A DNA stretch of 64,000 bases from Vreelandella nanhaiensis (GCF_003990185.1 NZ_RZHF01000004.1:496001-560000); one strand, 5' to 3'; counted from the first letter of the stretch, positions 20,266 through 30,681 are shown. A program made the numbers and translations. The notes: generated from the sequence alone by a model not told the origin.

Positions 20266-21147
20266 TCAATTCGGGGTAACTACCCAGTCGCCCACTTCCA
20301 GCACATTGGATGTCTGCATCACCAGTGCATAGCTGACCCGCTGGTAGGGCTTGATAATCATCACCTGCCCTGCTGGCGTGGCGGGTAACTGAACTGACGC
20401 TTGGGTACGCGGGTCGTCGATCAACGTGCCTTGCTGGTTAACCTGAAGGATATGCCCGGGCTCCAAGCCATCCTGAGTGCCCACATCCAGAGCAACCATT
20501 TGCAAACGACCGACAAACCGCATGCCACTCGGCACGGCAACAATACGCCCACGGATACCATTCAAAGGCGGGTGCGGCTGAAGCGCCGGGCGAGCGCCGT
20601 CATACTCAAGGGGCAAGATCAGATCATTGCTACGCACTTCTTGGTCGGCCTTGAGTACGTGCAACTGCGCAATGTCGCCGTCGCTTCGCAGGTGCTGCGC
20701 CTCCCCCACCTTGAGCAACTCACGTCCCAGCAGTCTGCCATCAACATCACGATAAGACTCCCCCGGGCGATAGACCCCAAGCGCCACGTCATGGGGCACT
20801 CGGCCTCGCGCATAGAGCGTATCCCCCGCGGCACTCATCAGACGCTGCTGATTTCCAGCCAGCACGTAAGTAAGCTCTGGCAGGTTATCGCCCTCCTCCA
20901 ACACGCGGTGCGCGCGCAAAAAAGCGTCCAGGCTTGCAAGAGGTAATGCAAAATCGGCAAAGCGCCCCTTCTGATCTGCCTCACCCAGCGCTATTGTGCG
21001 TATTTGCGGGGATAGCTTGACGACCTGCTGGCATTCATCGCCTAACGCCTGATCACTGAACAGCAGCAGTAGGCCGAGCCCTAACGCGTATAATGTCATT
21101 ATCAGAGCTACCCTTTTCACGTGAGCTGCCTTGGGCGGCATGGCCAT
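20266..21147 (-). CDS. LysM-family envelope protein variant lacking a recognisable LysM domain
   Basis: 293 residues. A basic N-terminus and a hydrophobic stretch (about 12-31) form a signal peptide ending near ALGDE. The rest matches the C-terminal part of the conserved protein encoded between dprA and def in pseudomonads: VKLSPQIRTIAL, a YVLAGNQQRLMSAAGDTLYARG block, VGEAQHLRSDGDIAQL, and the ending VGDWVVTPN. In those relatives a LysM module of about 50 residues (VVKGDTLWDIS type) sits between the signal peptide and VKLSP; here only about five residues remain. Peptidoglycan binding is therefore doubtful. Confidence 0.75.
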   Translation of the reverse strand: MAMPPKAAHVKRVALIMTLYALGLGLLLLFSDQALGDECQQVVKLSPQIRTIALGEADQKGRFADFALPLASLDAFLRAHRVLEEGDNLPELTYVLAGNQQRLMSAAGDTLYARGRVPHDVALGVYRPGESYRDVDGRLLGRELLKVGEAQHLRSDGDIAQLHVLKADQEVRSNDLILPLEYDGARPALQPHPPLNGIRGRIVAVPSGMRFVGRLQMVALDVGTQDGLEPGHILQVNQQGTLIDDPRTQASVQLPATPAGQVMIIKPYQRVSYALVMQTSNVLEVGDWVVTPN

Positions 21148-21343
21148 ATTGCGCTCCTTTGAAGAGGCTGGTGAAAGACTGGCCTATGCAAGTCGGCGGC
21201 GGGCGCGCTTTTTGCTGCCTGTCAGGCCGTGTGGCAATGCCCAGGAGTGCTGCCAGCGTGGTATAGTAATCATCAAGAAAGTAGCAGGCCGCGGCTAGCC
21301 GGCCTGATTATCTAAGATTCTGCATAACGGTGATTGTAACCCC

Positions 21344-21859
21344 ATGGCCAAACTACCTATTCTCGAATTTCCCGACGAGCGCCTGCGCACCAAGGCGGTA
21401 CCGGTGGAAACCGTCGACGATGAAGTTCGCCAGCTTGTCGACGATATGCTGGAAACCATGTACGACGCCCGCGGCATCGGCCTTGCAGCCACGCAGATTG
21501 ACGTGCACCGGCGTGTTGTCGTGATGGACGTCAGCGAAGATAACTCGCAGCCGCTGGTACTCATAAACCCCCGTTACACGCCCATCGGCGAAGAAAAAGA
21601 GCCGCTTTCAGAAGGCTGTCTGTCGATTCCTGAGTACTACGCCGAAGTGCCACGCTATCTCAAGGTCAAGCTCAACGCCCTTGACCGTCACGGAGAAGCT
21701 TACGAGCTTGAGGCCGATGGCCTGCTGGCGCACTGCATTCAGCACGAGTACGACCATCTTGAAGGCGTACTGTTTGTTGATTACCTCTCACCGCTCAAGC
21801 GCGACCGCGTCATGAAAAAAATGCAAAAACGCCATAAGCTGATGCAGGACGATGCATAA
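21344..21859 (+). CDS. def: Peptide deformylase
   Basis: 171 residues. Removes the N-formyl group from nascent proteins. All three motifs are present: [10 protein letters not shown] (motif 1), [13 protein letters not shown] (motif 2, with the metal-binding Cys) and [16 protein letters not shown] (motif 3, HExxH). Divergent from the LysM-family gene; a TATAGT near 21263 may be part of its promoter. Confidence 0.97.
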   Translation: MAKLPILEFPDERLRTKAVPVETVDDEVRQLVDDMLETMYDARGIGLAATQIDVHRRVVVMDVSEDNSQPLVLINPRYTPIGEEKEPLSEGCLSIPEYYAEVPRYLKVKLNALDRHGEAYELEADGLLAHCIQHEYDHLEGVLFVDYLSPLKRDRVMKKMQKRHKLMQDDA

Positions 21860-22041
21860 CGGCTAAACGGTTTTACCACAGTTTACTTCGGTTTTGGTAG
21901 CTGGCGTTCAAAAAGCGCGGTGTAAAATGTGTCAGGCCGAGGAGCCCGGTAATCACAACAACTGTTGTCTACCTTCGCTTCTCGGCCTTTATCGTCAGCG
22001 CGGGGCTTTATTTCTTTTCTTGTTATTAGGTATCTATTTAC

Positions 22042-23028
22042 ATGTCACAGTTGCGCGTTGTTTTTGCGGGCACGCCCGATTTTGCCGCCTCAAGCCTTGC
22101 TGCTCTTCTAGAAAGCAAGCATGAGGTGGTCGCGGTTTATACCCAGCCCGACCGCCCGGCGGGTCGCGGCCGCAAACTCACGCCTAGCCCTGTTAAAAAG
22201 CTGGCCCTTGAGCAGAGCCTTCCGGTCTATCAGCCGCAAACACTAAAAGATACCGGCGCCCAGGCCGAACTTGCAGCGCTGGATGCCGATATCATGGTGG
22301 TGGTTGCCTATGGCTTGCTGCTGCCTCAGGCCGTGCTGGATACGCCGCGGCTGGGTTGCATCAATGTGCATGCTTCGCTATTGCCACGCTGGCGTGGCGC
22401 CGCTCCCATTCAGCGTGCCATTGAAGCGGGAGATCAAGCTTCAGGCGTGACGATCATGCAGATGGATGCGGGGCTGGATACTGGGGCCATGTTGCACGAA
22501 GTGCGCACCCCCATTACCGAGCGCACCACCGGCGGCGACCTTCACGACCGTCTGGCCATTCAAGGCGCTACTGCGCTGATCAACGTACTGGATGAATTGG
22601 CCCAAGGCACGGCAAGCGCCACGCCTCAGCCCGAGGAAGGCGTTACCTACGCCACCAAACTGAGCAAGGCCGAGGCCGAGCTTGATTTCACCCAGCCCGC
22701 CGAGGCGCTGGCACGCAAGATTCGTGCCTTTAACCCTTGGCCGGTCGCGTGGTGTCAGCTAGGTGACGACCGCTTGCGCCTGCTTATGGCAAACGTTGAA
22801 CCAGGCGAACATGCCCCTTCGCTACCCGGCATGCTTCTGGAACACGGCGAAGACTACCTGCGCATTGCCTGCGGCGCACAAGGCCGTGAGGTATTGTGCA
22901 TAACCACCGCTCAACTGCCGGGCGGCAAGGCCATGGCGGTCCGCGATCTGCTCAATGCCCGCCACGCTCGCCTGACTACCGGCACACGCCTTGGTCAGTC
23001 AGAAACCCAGCAAGGAGACTCCTTATGA
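22042..23028 (+). CDS. fmt: Methionyl-tRNA formyltransferase
   Basis: 328 residues. Formylates initiator Met-tRNA with 10-formyl-tetrahydrofolate. The N-terminal formyltransferase fold contains [35 protein letters not shown] (substrate site) and the [19 protein letters not shown] region; a C-terminal OB-fold-like part follows from about 210. It lies 182 bp after def, more than is usual, and overlaps rsmB by four bases. Confidence 0.97.
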   Translation: MSQLRVVFAGTPDFAASSLAALLESKHEVVAVYTQPDRPAGRGRKLTPSPVKKLALEQSLPVYQPQTLKDTGAQAELAALDADIMVVVAYGLLLPQAVLDTPRLGCINVHASLLPRWRGAAPIQRAIEAGDQASGVTIMQMDAGLDTGAMLHEVRTPITERTTGGDLHDRLAIQGATALINVLDELAQGTASATPQPEEGVTYATKLSKAEAELDFTQPAEALARKIRAFNPWPVAWCQLGDDRLRLLMANVEPGEHAPSLPGMLLEHGEDYLRIACGAQGREVLCITTAQLPGGKAMAVRDLLNARHARLTTGTRLGQSETQQGDSL

Positions 23029-24374
23029 GCCAAAAACGCCCCGCGCAGAACGGTCGCGCCTCAGGCAACAGTGGCCAGGACGTTCGCGCCGCCGCTGCCC
23101 GTGCCTTGGCACCGGTTATTGCCCAGCAGGGTTCTCTTGCCAGCCTGGATGAGCATAGCGTGGTGGCCCGAGACCGGAGCCTGTTAAAAGAGCTCTGCTT
23201 TGGCACTTGCCGTCAGCTGCCACGTCTGGAAGCCCTGGCTAACACCCTTTTAAAGCAACCCTTTAAAAAGCGTGATAGTGATATCCACGCCCTGCTGCTG
23301 GTAGGTATTTATCAGCTTTTGTACATGCGCATTCCCGCCCACGCGGCGGTGGGTGAAACCGCAGGTGCCGCACGTTTGCTGGGCAAGGAGTGGGCAACAC
23401 GCGTGCTCAACGGTTGTCTACGCCGCCTGCAGCGCGAGTCCGAGGAACTCCAGGCCACTGTTGATAAAGATGAAAGCGTGGCGCTCGCCCATCCCCGCTG
23501 GTTACTGGATGCTCTACGCGACGCCTGGCCCGAGCAGTGGCGTTCGATTGTTGACGCCAACAACCAGCCCGGCCCCATGACGCTGCGCGTTAATCAGCAC
23601 CACAACGATCGCGAAGCCTATCTGGAGCGGTTGGTTGAACAGGGGCTCAGTGGAGAACTATGCACCCATGCGCCTGACGGCATTACGCTTAACGTACCGT
23701 GCGATGTGACCTCGCTACCCGGGTTTTCCGAGGGTCACGTCAGCGTACAGGACGAGGCGGCCCAACTTTGTGCCGCACTACTTGGCCCTGTACTGGCGCC
23801 ACGGCACGGCGCACAGGTTCTGGATGCGTGCAGCGCCCCCGGCGGCAAGACCGCGCATCTGCTTGAGCAGTTTGATATCGCCCTGACAGCCCTGGATAGC
23901 GATAACCAGCGCCTATCGCGAGTAGAGGATACGCTTAGCCGTTTGGGTCTAACGGCTGATCTCCAGCATGCCGATGCCACCCAGCGCGACTGGTGGAACG
24001 GCACGCCGTTTGAGGCTATTCTGCTGGATGCCCCCTGCTCCGGCACGGGCGTTATCCGGCGCCATCCGGATATCAAGACGCTGCGCCGCAAGGAGGATAT
24101 CCGTAAACTGGCCAAGCTCCAGCAGCAGCTGCTGGATAATCTGTGGCCCTTGCTGCGCGAAGGCGGCACGCTGTTATATGCCACCTGCTCGGTACTGCCT
24201 GAAGAGAACGCCAAGCAGATCGATGCCTTCCTGGCGCGTACGCCAGATGCCAGGGTAACCACGCCTAGTGATGTTGCCTGGGGTGTCGAGAGCGGCCATG
24301 GCCGTCAGCTGTTTCCCGAGGTGGGGCGTCACGATGGCTTTTTTTATGCCAGACTAGAAAAGCGTACTGCCTAG
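23025..24374 (+). CDS. rsmB: 16S rRNA (cytosine967-C5)-methyltransferase
   Basis: 449 residues from the ATG overlapping the fmt stop (ATGA). An N-terminal NusB-like RNA-binding domain (about 15-150; [20 protein letters not shown]) precedes a Rossmann methyltransferase domain with [35 protein letters not shown] (motif IV cysteine) and [13 protein letters not shown] (motif VI catalytic cysteine). The def-fmt-rsmB-trkA order is standard for gammaproteobacteria. Confidence 0.96.
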   Translation: MSQKRPAQNGRASGNSGQDVRAAAARALAPVIAQQGSLASLDEHSVVARDRSLLKELCFGTCRQLPRLEALANTLLKQPFKKRDSDIHALLLVGIYQLLYMRIPAHAAVGETAGAARLLGKEWATRVLNGCLRRLQRESEELQATVDKDESVALAHPRWLLDALRDAWPEQWRSIVDANNQPGPMTLRVNQHHNDREAYLERLVEQGLSGELCTHAPDGITLNVPCDVTSLPGFSEGHVSVQDEAAQLCAALLGPVLAPRHGAQVLDACSAPGGKTAHLLEQFDIALTALDSDNQRLSRVEDTLSRLGLTADLQHADATQRDWWNGTPFEAILLDAPCSGTGVIRRHPDIKTLRRKEDIRKLAKLQQQLLDNLWPLLREGGTLLYATCSVLPEENAKQIDAFLARTPDARVTTPSDVAWGVESGHGRQLFPEVGRHDGFFYARLEKRTA

Positions 24375-24424
24375 GTTTTATCGAATGCCAAGGCAGTGAA
24401 TTCATGACTAAGGATGGAGATACC

Positions 24425-24631
24425 ATGACTCATCACACCTACAAGCACGTAGAAATCACCGGCTCTTCCGAGAAAGGCATCGAGGAAGCCGTGCAGAACG
24501 CACTCGCCAAGGCATCAGAAACCCTTCAGCACATGCGCTGGCTGGAAGTCACCGACACGCGCGGCCATATTGAAGATGGCCGAGTGGCTCACTGGCAGGT
24601 CACTGTAAAAGTCGGTTTTACATTGGAATAA
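24425..24631 (+). CDS. Dodecin flavin-binding protein
   Basis: 68 residues from the ATG at 24425, which has GGAG at a fitting distance; the in-frame ATG at 24404 would add seven residues. Dodecin motifs are present: [21 protein letters not shown], the tryptophan in [13 protein letters not shown] that stacks on flavin, and the C-terminal [12 protein letters not shown]. Dodecins form dodecameric shells that store riboflavin or FMN. It sits between rsmB and trkA, where it is an addition to the usual order. Confidence 0.93.
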   Translation: MTHHTYKHVEITGSSEKGIEEAVQNALAKASETLQHMRWLEVTDTRGHIEDGRVAHWQVTVKVGFTLE

Positions 24632-24648
24632 TCCTCACCTGCTTTTCA

Positions 24649-24683
24649 ACGGCGGCTGGTTTACACTGGCCGCCGTCTTTATT
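24649..24683 (+). terminator. Terminator after dodecin
   Basis: ACGGCGGC (24649-24656) pairs with GCCGCCGT (24669-24676) across a 12-base loop, followed by CTTTATT. Confidence 0.7.
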
Positions 24684-24752
24684 GCAGCGCATTAAGTTAG
24701 AACTTCACATTAGACATTGCGCTGGCGCTTTCAATGGAACCGATGCTCAGTA

Positions 24753-26126
24753 ATGAAAATCATCATTCTCGGCGCCGGCCAGGTCGGCGGCACCCTGGCG
24801 GAGCACCTCGCCCGCGAGGAGAACGACATCACCGTCGTGGACACCGACGCCAACAAGCTGCGCGAGCTGCATACCAAGCTCGATATCCGCACCGTTACCG
24901 GCGCAGGCTCCTACCCCATCGTGCTGCGTCAGGCGGGCTGTGAAGACGCCGATATGCTGATCGCGGTGACCAATACCGACGAAGTCAACATGATCGCCTG
25001 TCAGGTCGCCCATACCCTGTTTCGTACGCCCACCAAGATTGCCCGGGTACGCGCCACACCCTACCTGACTCGCAAGGGGCTGTTTGCCCACGAAGCCATC
25101 CCCATTGATGTATTGATCAGTCCCGAACAGGTGGTCACCGATCACGTGCGCCGTCTGATCGAACATCCCGGCGCCCTGCAGGTGCTGGACTTTGCTGGGG
25201 GGCTGGTACAGCTGGTGGCGGTGAAAGCCGTGTTTGGCGGGCCACTGGTAGGCCAGGACCTGGCCTTTCTTCGCCGCCATATGCCCAACGTGGATACCCG
25301 TGTGGCGGCCATCTATCGGCGTAACCGGCCGATCATTCCCCGCGGCGATACGGTGATTGAAGCCGACGACGAGGTATTCTTCCTCGCCGCCCGACGGGAC
25401 ATCCGCGCGGTGATGAGCGAGCTTCGGCGTGTCGAACGGGGCTTTCGCCGGGTGGTGATTGCCGGAGGCGGCAATATCGGCGAGCGTCTGGCCGAGCACC
25501 TGGAGCATACCCACCAAGTCAAGATCATCGAGCACAACCTCGAGCGCTGCACCACGCTGTCCGAGCGGCTCGACCGCACCGTGGTGCTCCACGGCAGCGC
25601 GACCAGCAAGCGGCTGCTGGAGGAAGAGAACATCGAGGACTGCGATATCTTCTGCGCGCTGACCAACGACGATGAGGTCAACATCATGTCGTCGCTGCTC
25701 GCCAAACGGTTGGGCGCCAAGAAGGTGCTGACGCTGATCAACAACGCCGCCTACGTGGATCTGGTGCAGGGCGGCGAGATTGATATCGCGATCTCCCCCC
25801 AGCAGGCCACCATCGGCAGCTTGTTAACTCACGTACGCCGGGGCGATATCGTCAACGTGCACTCGCTGCGCCGTGGGGCAGCCGAGGCGATTGAGGCCAT
25901 TGCCCACGGCGACAAGCAGTCATCCAAGGTAGTGGGGCGTACCATCAGCGAGATTAACCTGCCCGAAGGCACCACCATTGGGGCAATCGTGCGCGGCAAG
26001 GAGGTCATTATCGCCCACGGGGAGGTCGCGGTGGAAAGCGGCGATCACGTGATTCTGTTCGTGATCGACAAGCGCCGTATCCGCGATGTGGAACGCCTGT
26101 TCCAGGTCGGTTTGACGTTCTTTTAG
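24753..26126 (+). CDS. trkA: Trk potassium uptake regulatory subunit TrkA
   Basis: 457 residues from the ATG at 24753. Two RCK modules in tandem: N-terminal Rossmann [20 protein letters not shown] and a second [19 protein letters not shown] (about 233-251), each followed by an RCK_C domain. TrkA is the NAD(H)/nucleotide-binding cytoplasmic ring that gates TrkH/TrkG. trkH follows 15 bp downstream, so the pair forms one unit. In a halophile this system imports K+ as the first response to osmotic upshift; that role here is inferred. Confidence 0.96.
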   Translation: MKIIILGAGQVGGTLAEHLAREENDITVVDTDANKLRELHTKLDIRTVTGAGSYPIVLRQAGCEDADMLIAVTNTDEVNMIACQVAHTLFRTPTKIARVRATPYLTRKGLFAHEAIPIDVLISPEQVVTDHVRRLIEHPGALQVLDFAGGLVQLVAVKAVFGGPLVGQDLAFLRRHMPNVDTRVAAIYRRNRPIIPRGDTVIEADDEVFFLAARRDIRAVMSELRRVERGFRRVVIAGGGNIGERLAEHLEHTHQVKIIEHNLERCTTLSERLDRTVVLHGSATSKRLLEEENIEDCDIFCALTNDDEVNIMSSLLAKRLGAKKVLTLINNAAYVDLVQGGEIDIAISPQQATIGSLLTHVRRGDIVNVHSLRRGAAEAIEAIAHGDKQSSKVVGRTISEINLPEGTTIGAIVRGKEVIIAHGEVAVESGDHVILFVIDKRRIRDVERLFQVGLTFF

Positions 26127-26141
26127 GAGCATGCAACAACC

Positions 26142-27590
26142 ATGAGTCTGCGGGTAATCCTACGCATTTTAGGGCTGCTGCTGATGCTGTTCAGCTTGAC
26201 CATGCTCCCTCCCATGCTGATTTCTTTTTGGTTTCGCGATGGGGTCTGGTATGCCTTCATGATCGGTATTGCCATCACGGTGCTGACAGGACTGGTCCTC
26301 TACCTGCCTAACCGGCGGGCGCGCAAGGAACTGCGCATCCGCGATGGCTTCCTGATTGCCGCCATGTTCTGGACAGTACTTGCCCTGTTCGGTTCGCTGC
26401 CCTTGATGCTGTTTGGCGATGCTGCGCTGGGCATTACGGATGCGGTGTTTGAGTCGTTCTCGGGCCTTACCACCACAGGGGCAACGGTCATCACAGGCAT
26501 CGATTTTCTGCCCGAATCGATTCGCTACTACCGCCAGCAGCTTCAGTGGCTGGGCGGCATGGGGATCGTGGTGCTAGCCGTGGCCATCCTGCCCACGCTG
26601 GGGGTAGGCGGCATGGCGCTTTACCGCACCGAGATTCCGGGGCCGCTAAAGGACTCAAAGCTGACTCCCAGAATTACCGAAACGGCCAAAGCGCTCTGGT
26701 ATATCTATGCCACGCTGACCATTGCCTGCATGGTGGCCTACATGCTTGCGGGCATGGATTGGTTCGATGCCTTAGGGCACAGTTTTTCCACCGTCGCGAT
26801 TGGCGGTTTCTCTACCCACGATGCCAGCATCGGCTACTTCAACAGCCCCTCTATCGAACTGATCTGCGTGGGCTTTATGCTGATTTCAGCGTTCAGTTTC
26901 AGCCTGCACTTCATGGCCTGGCGCGAAAAGCGTCTGCTGCACTACTTCCAGGACCCGGAAGCCCGCTTTTTGATGCTGTTTCTGGCTGGGCTGGTCACCA
27001 TTGCCGCGATCACCCTGTGGCTGACGCAAACCTACGATACGATGAGCGGCTTACGATACGGCCTTTTCGAGGTGGTATCGGTGGCCACCACGGCGGGCTT
27101 CTCAGTAGCTGACTTTTCGGCTTGGCCTGGCGCGCTGCCTTTCTTACTGTTTATTGCCGCCTTTGTGGGTGGATGTTCGGGGTCAACCGCGGGGGGCATG
27201 AAAGTGATCCGCATCATCCTGATCGTTAAACAGGGCATGCGCGAAGTCATGCGTTTGATTCACCCCAATGCGGTGATTGCGGTCAAGGTCGGCAAGATGA
27301 GCGTCCCCGACAGCATTGCCCAGGCCGTATGGGGATTTTTCTCCGCCTACGTCATGCTGTTTTTCCTGATGATGGTAGGCGTAATGGCTACCGGCGTTGA
27401 CCAGATTACCGCCTGGTCTACGGTGGGTTCTGCGCTTAATAACCTTGGCCCTGCTCTGGGGGAAGCCAGCAGCCACTACGGCGAACTGCCAAGCCTTGCC
27501 AAATGGATATTAGTGCTTGCGATGCTGATGGGCCGCCTGGAAATTTTCACGGTGCTCGTTCTGTTTACGCCGGCTTTCTGGCGACGCTAG
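26142..27590 (+). CDS. trkH: Trk potassium uptake channel subunit TrkH
   Basis: 482 residues with about ten hydrophobic membrane segments. The four pore-loop filters expected of the SKT superfamily are seen: TTTGATVI near 110, IGGFSTHD near 220, TTAGFSV near 315 and NNLGPALGE near 435. AGG AG overlaps the trkA stop. Inner-membrane K+ channel assembled with the TrkA ring. Halomonads can hold more than one Trk channel; whether this is the TrkH or TrkI type cannot be settled from the sequence alone. Confidence 0.94.
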   Translation: MSLRVILRILGLLLMLFSLTMLPPMLISFWFRDGVWYAFMIGIAITVLTGLVLYLPNRRARKELRIRDGFLIAAMFWTVLALFGSLPLMLFGDAALGITDAVFESFSGLTTTGATVITGIDFLPESIRYYRQQLQWLGGMGIVVLAVAILPTLGVGGMALYRTEIPGPLKDSKLTPRITETAKALWYIYATLTIACMVAYMLAGMDWFDALGHSFSTVAIGGFSTHDASIGYFNSPSIELICVGFMLISAFSFSLHFMAWREKRLLHYFQDPEARFLMLFLAGLVTIAAITLWLTQTYDTMSGLRYGLFEVVSVATTAGFSVADFSAWPGALPFLLFIAAFVGGCSGSTAGGMKVIRIILIVKQGMREVMRLIHPNAVIAVKVGKMSVPDSIAQAVWGFFSAYVMLFFLMMVGVMATGVDQITAWSTVGSALNNLGPALGEASSHYGELPSLAKWILVLAMLMGRLEIFTVLVLFTPAFWRR

Positions 27591-27628
27591 CCCGTATGAC
27601 ACCGCTTTACTATTTGAGTTGAAAAATC

Positions 27629-28882
27629 ATGAATCAAGACGATATCACTCCGCTGGCAACGGCACCTGACGCTATACCAGCGACCAGCGGGCCGCTGAAA
27701 GCGGTCAGCATTGGTGACACTACTTACACGCTGCTGGGCACCGCGCACGTATCAGCACAAAGTGCCGACGATGTTCGCATGCTGGCCGATAGCGGCCAGT
27801 TCGATGCTATCGCCATCGAGCTTTGCGATGCCCGCCATCACAGCATGAACAACCCCGACGCCATGGGCGAGCAGGATCTTTTTCAGGTATTCAAGCAAGG
27901 TAAGGCCGGGATGGTGGCGGCAAGTCTCGCACTGGGCGCTTTCCAGCAGCGCATTGCCGAGCAGTCGGGTATCGAGCCTGGCGCCGAGATGCGTGCAGCT
28001 CTTGAAGAGTGCCGCTCGCGCAACCTGCCGCTGCTGCTAGTGGACCGCGATGTAGGCGTAACCTTGAAGCGCATTTACCGCAATGTGCCCTGGTGGCAGC
28101 GGTTTTCGCTCTTCTCCGGGCTGATCGGCAGCGTGCTGTCGCGTCAGGATGTTTCCAAGGAAGAGATAGAAAAGCTAAAAGAAGGCGACATGCTGGAAGC
28201 CACCTTTAGCGAGTTTGCCGCCGAATCGGAAGCGCTGTATACCCCGTTGATCCGCGAGCGCGACCGCTATATGGCGCTGCGCCTGGCCGAACAGGCCCCG
28301 CCCGGACGCTATAAAAACGTACTGGTGGTGTTGGGAGCCGGGCACTTAAAGGGTACCGTTGAACACTTGGAAGCCCCACTTCCTGAAAATCCCACGATTG
28401 AGCGCGAAGCGCTGGAAGCCACCCCGCCGCCCTCCAAGCTCTGGAAAGCCCTGCCCTGGCTGATTACCATCCTGGTGCTTACCGGCTTTGTGATTGGTTT
28501 TTCACGTAATACGGATCTCGGCTGGCAGCTGGTGCTGGAGTGGTTCCTAATCAACGGAATTTTGTCCGGCGGGGCGACCATTATTGCCCTGGCCCACCCG
28601 GTGACGGTGATCGCCACCTTCTTTGCAGCACCGCTTACCTCGCTAAACCCCACCATTGGCGCCGGGTTTGTCGCCGCTGGGGTTGAGCTTTATATGCGCA
28701 AACCCAAAGTGCGCGACTTCTCGTCGCTGCGTAAAGATGTCACCCAGCTTAAAGGCTGGTGGCAAAACCGCGTGTCGCGCACGCTGCTGGTATTTATCCT
28801 CGCCACGCTTGGCTCGGCCGTGGGTACCTGGGTTGCTGGCTTCAGAATTGCTGGCGCCCTGTTTGGAGGTAGCGCCGCGTGA
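27629..28882 (+). CDS. TraB-family membrane protein
   Basis: 417 residues. The N-terminal TraB/PrgY domain has TYTLLGTAHVSAQSADDVR, DAIAIELCDARH and VLVVLGAGHLKGTVEHLE (the conserved GxxH and GAGH histidines). The C-terminal third has about four transmembrane helices (LWKALPWLITILVLTGFVIG and after). Enterococcal PrgY blocks peptide pheromone activity and eukaryotic TRABD proteins are proposed metalloproteases, but the bacterial housekeeping member is of unknown function. It begins 38 bp after trkH and overlaps the EamA gene by four bases, suggesting an operon. Confidence 0.85.
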   Translation: MNQDDITPLATAPDAIPATSGPLKAVSIGDTTYTLLGTAHVSAQSADDVRMLADSGQFDAIAIELCDARHHSMNNPDAMGEQDLFQVFKQGKAGMVAASLALGAFQQRIAEQSGIEPGAEMRAALEECRSRNLPLLLVDRDVGVTLKRIYRNVPWWQRFSLFSGLIGSVLSRQDVSKEEIEKLKEGDMLEATFSEFAAESEALYTPLIRERDRYMALRLAEQAPPGRYKNVLVVLGAGHLKGTVEHLEAPLPENPTIEREALEATPPPSKLWKALPWLITILVLTGFVIGFSRNTDLGWQLVLEWFLINGILSGGATIIALAHPVTVIATFFAAPLTSLNPTIGAGFVAAGVELYMRKPKVRDFSSLRKDVTQLKGWWQNRVSRTLLVFILATLGSAVGTWVAGFRIAGALFGGSAA

Positions 28883-29784
28883 GTACGCTCACGCGTGCGC
28901 CCTGGCAGGCCGATGCCCTGCTGCTGCTAGTAACGATAGTGGCAGCGGGTGGGTGGATCTTTTCAAAAGAAGCGCTCGCCGGCATGCCACCGCTACTGTT
29001 TATCGGCACCCGTTTCTTGCTGGCAGGCTTGATCCTGCTGGGCTTTGCCTGGCCAACGTTAAGCCGTATGCCCGCGCGGCGTATTCGGCGCGGTTTCTTT
29101 GTCGGCCTGTTGTTTAGCGTTGCCATCGGCTTCTGGATTATGGGGCTTCAAACATCCAGCCACCTGGGTGAAAGCGCATTTATCAATAGCCTGGGAATAC
29201 TGCTGGTTCCTGTCGTTGCCAAGCTTCTGTTTGGCGACCGGCCGCCGCGCTCTACCTGGATTGCTCTGCCGATAGCGCTGGCAGGCTTCGCGCTGCTCTC
29301 TCTTAATGCCGGCTTCAAGGTAGAAAAAAGCCAGCTGTTAATGGTGTGCGCCGCGCTCTGCTTTGCTCTGTTGATCAACGTCAATACCCGCGTGGTGCGT
29401 AACGTACCGGCGCTTCCTCTGACCACGCTACAGCTATTGGGAGTGGGGGCCGTATTAACGCTTACCTCGCTTATTTTCGAGCGCCAGCCCGTGGCACTGG
29501 ACATCTCTATTTTGGGCTGGTTTATGGCAAGCGTTCTGCTTTCGAGCTCGCTGCGTTTTTTTATACAGATCAAGGCTCAAGGCATGACCACCCCCAGTCA
29601 TGCCTCGGTTATTTTGATGCTGGAAGCGGTATGGACAGCGCTATTTGCCGCCCTGTGGTTTAGCGAAACCATGGCACCACTTCAGTTGCTTGGCTGCGGG
29701 CTGATTTTTGCCGCCCTGTTGATCAACCGTTGGTACTGGGTACGCAAATTACTTCTGCGCTGGTTGCCGGGCGTTACCCGCTAG
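28879..29784 (+). CDS. EamA/DMT-family transporter
   Basis: 301 residues from a GTG overlapping the TraB stop. Ten predicted hydrophobic helices in two five-helix repeats, with the DMT features FSKEALAGMPPLLFIGTRFL in the first half and PSHASVILMLEAVWTALFAA in the second. Drug/metabolite transporters of this type commonly export amino acids or metabolites; no substrate can be named. It ends in a basic tail (RKLLLRWLPGVTR). Confidence 0.87.
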   Translation: MSTLTRAPWQADALLLLVTIVAAGGWIFSKEALAGMPPLLFIGTRFLLAGLILLGFAWPTLSRMPARRIRRGFFVGLLFSVAIGFWIMGLQTSSHLGESAFINSLGILLVPVVAKLLFGDRPPRSTWIALPIALAGFALLSLNAGFKVEKSQLLMVCAALCFALLINVNTRVVRNVPALPLTTLQLLGVGAVLTLTSLIFERQPVALDISILGWFMASVLLSSSLRFFIQIKAQGMTTPSHASVILMLEAVWTALFAALWFSETMAPLQLLGCGLIFAALLINRWYWVRKLLLRWLPGVTR

Positions 29785-29803
29785 TCTTACTCCGTCAACC
29801 TGC

Positions 29804-30547
29804 TTACTCCGCCTGGCGCGCCAGCAGGCGCGTCATTGCCTTGGTGGGTTCGGCAATTTTTGTGTAGAACCGGCTGGCGGCGTAGCTGTCGTTAAACACA
29901 TCAAAGTAGTCATCCAACACGGCTGCTGCGCTTTCATCCCCGCCTTGACGCAGCAGCTCAATCGCCACTTCCACCGTGCATAAATGCGCTTTAGAAGCGG
30001 GCTTGCGCAGCCGGTAGCGGGTTTCACGATCGGTACGCAAAGGCAGTACCGGCAACTCATCCAGGTACGCGCTTTTGCGAAACATGCGCCGCGCCTGACG
30101 CCAGGTGCCGTCCAGAATGATAAACACCGGAATGCGTGAATCCTGCTTGGTGTTATGTACCGCCTCCATACCTACCACACGATCGGCATAGTCAGGCTGA
30201 TCATCGGGAAAGATCAAGAAAGGCGCATAGCGCGGGTCTGCCAGTAAAGCAGTCAACTGCGCATCGGGCGCCGTTCGGTACCAGGTAAACACTTGGGTTT
30301 GCGCCAGCACGTCACCAATCAACCGGCCGGTATTGGTCGGCTTATAGTGCTCCAGCGGGTGAGTGATCAACCAAACCTGGGCGTGGCTTTCTGCCTTCAC
30401 CTGATACGGGCAGAGGCAGTTCAGCTCAGGAAGGTTACAGCCTTCGCAACGCCGAACAAAACTGCCCCGCGCCTTGAACTCACGCCGCGGCGGGCGCGGA
30501 TGGCCGGTTGCCGGATCACACTCAGAGGAAGTATCAGAGGCAGACAT
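29804..30547 (-). CDS. tRNA-uridine aminocarboxypropyltransferase (DTW domain)
   Basis: 247 residues. The N-terminal zinc-binding-like cysteines are RRCEGCNLPELNCLCPY. The DTW-family catalytic motif is LDGTWRQARRMFRKS, with the substitution DGTW typical of TapT (YfiP). The C-terminal block is RYRLRKPASKAHLCTVE. TapT makes acp3U47 in tRNA using S-adenosylmethionine. It is transcribed away from the biotin operon. Confidence 0.88.
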   Translation of the reverse strand: MSASDTSSECDPATGHPRPPRREFKARGSFVRRCEGCNLPELNCLCPYQVKAESHAQVWLITHPLEHYKPTNTGRLIGDVLAQTQVFTWYRTAPDAQLTALLADPRYAPFLIFPDDQPDYADRVVGMEAVHNTKQDSRIPVFIILDGTWRQARRMFRKSAYLDELPVLPLRTDRETRYRLRKPASKAHLCTVEVAIELLRQGGDESAAAVLDDYFDVFNDSYAASRFYTKIAEPTKAMTRLLARQAE

Positions 30548-30625
30548 CCACGCTCCAGAAAGAAGAAGAGAAGAAAAGGGCGCAGAGTATAAAGCAGGGC
30601 ATTCGGGATGACGAACCTCTTACAC

Positions 30626-30655
30626 TGTAAACCATGAAAATTTTCAAAGTTGACA
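30626..30655 (+). promoter_or_regulatory. Upstream BirA-operator-like site (imperfect)
   Basis: TGTAAACC (30626-30633), then 14 bases, then AGTTGACA (30648-30655). The BirA consensus is TGTAAACC-N14/15-GGTTTACA. The left half is perfect and the right half has 6 of 8 matches; it overlaps the -35 element. It may be a second repressor site. Confidence 0.45.
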
Positions 30656-30678
30656 TAGCAAGCGTATCGTCGATAAAG
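30650..30678 (+). promoter_or_regulatory. Probable bio operon promoter
   Basis: Perfect -35 TTGACA (30650-30655), 17-base spacer, -10-like ATAAAG (30673-30678; GATAAA one base earlier). The start of transcription would fall in or beside the downstream BirA site. Confidence 0.55.
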
Positions 30679-30681
30679 TCT

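Noticed and set aside
22896..23024. 43-codon N-terminal extension of rsmB inside fmt
   Set aside because: The extension has no similarity to RsmB, and the ATG overlapping the fmt stop (ATGA) is the normal coupled start.
24747..25592. 281-codon open frame on the minus strand opposite trkA
   Set aside because: Contained in trkA, whose two RCK modules are complete; the antisense product is His/Gly-rich with no motif.
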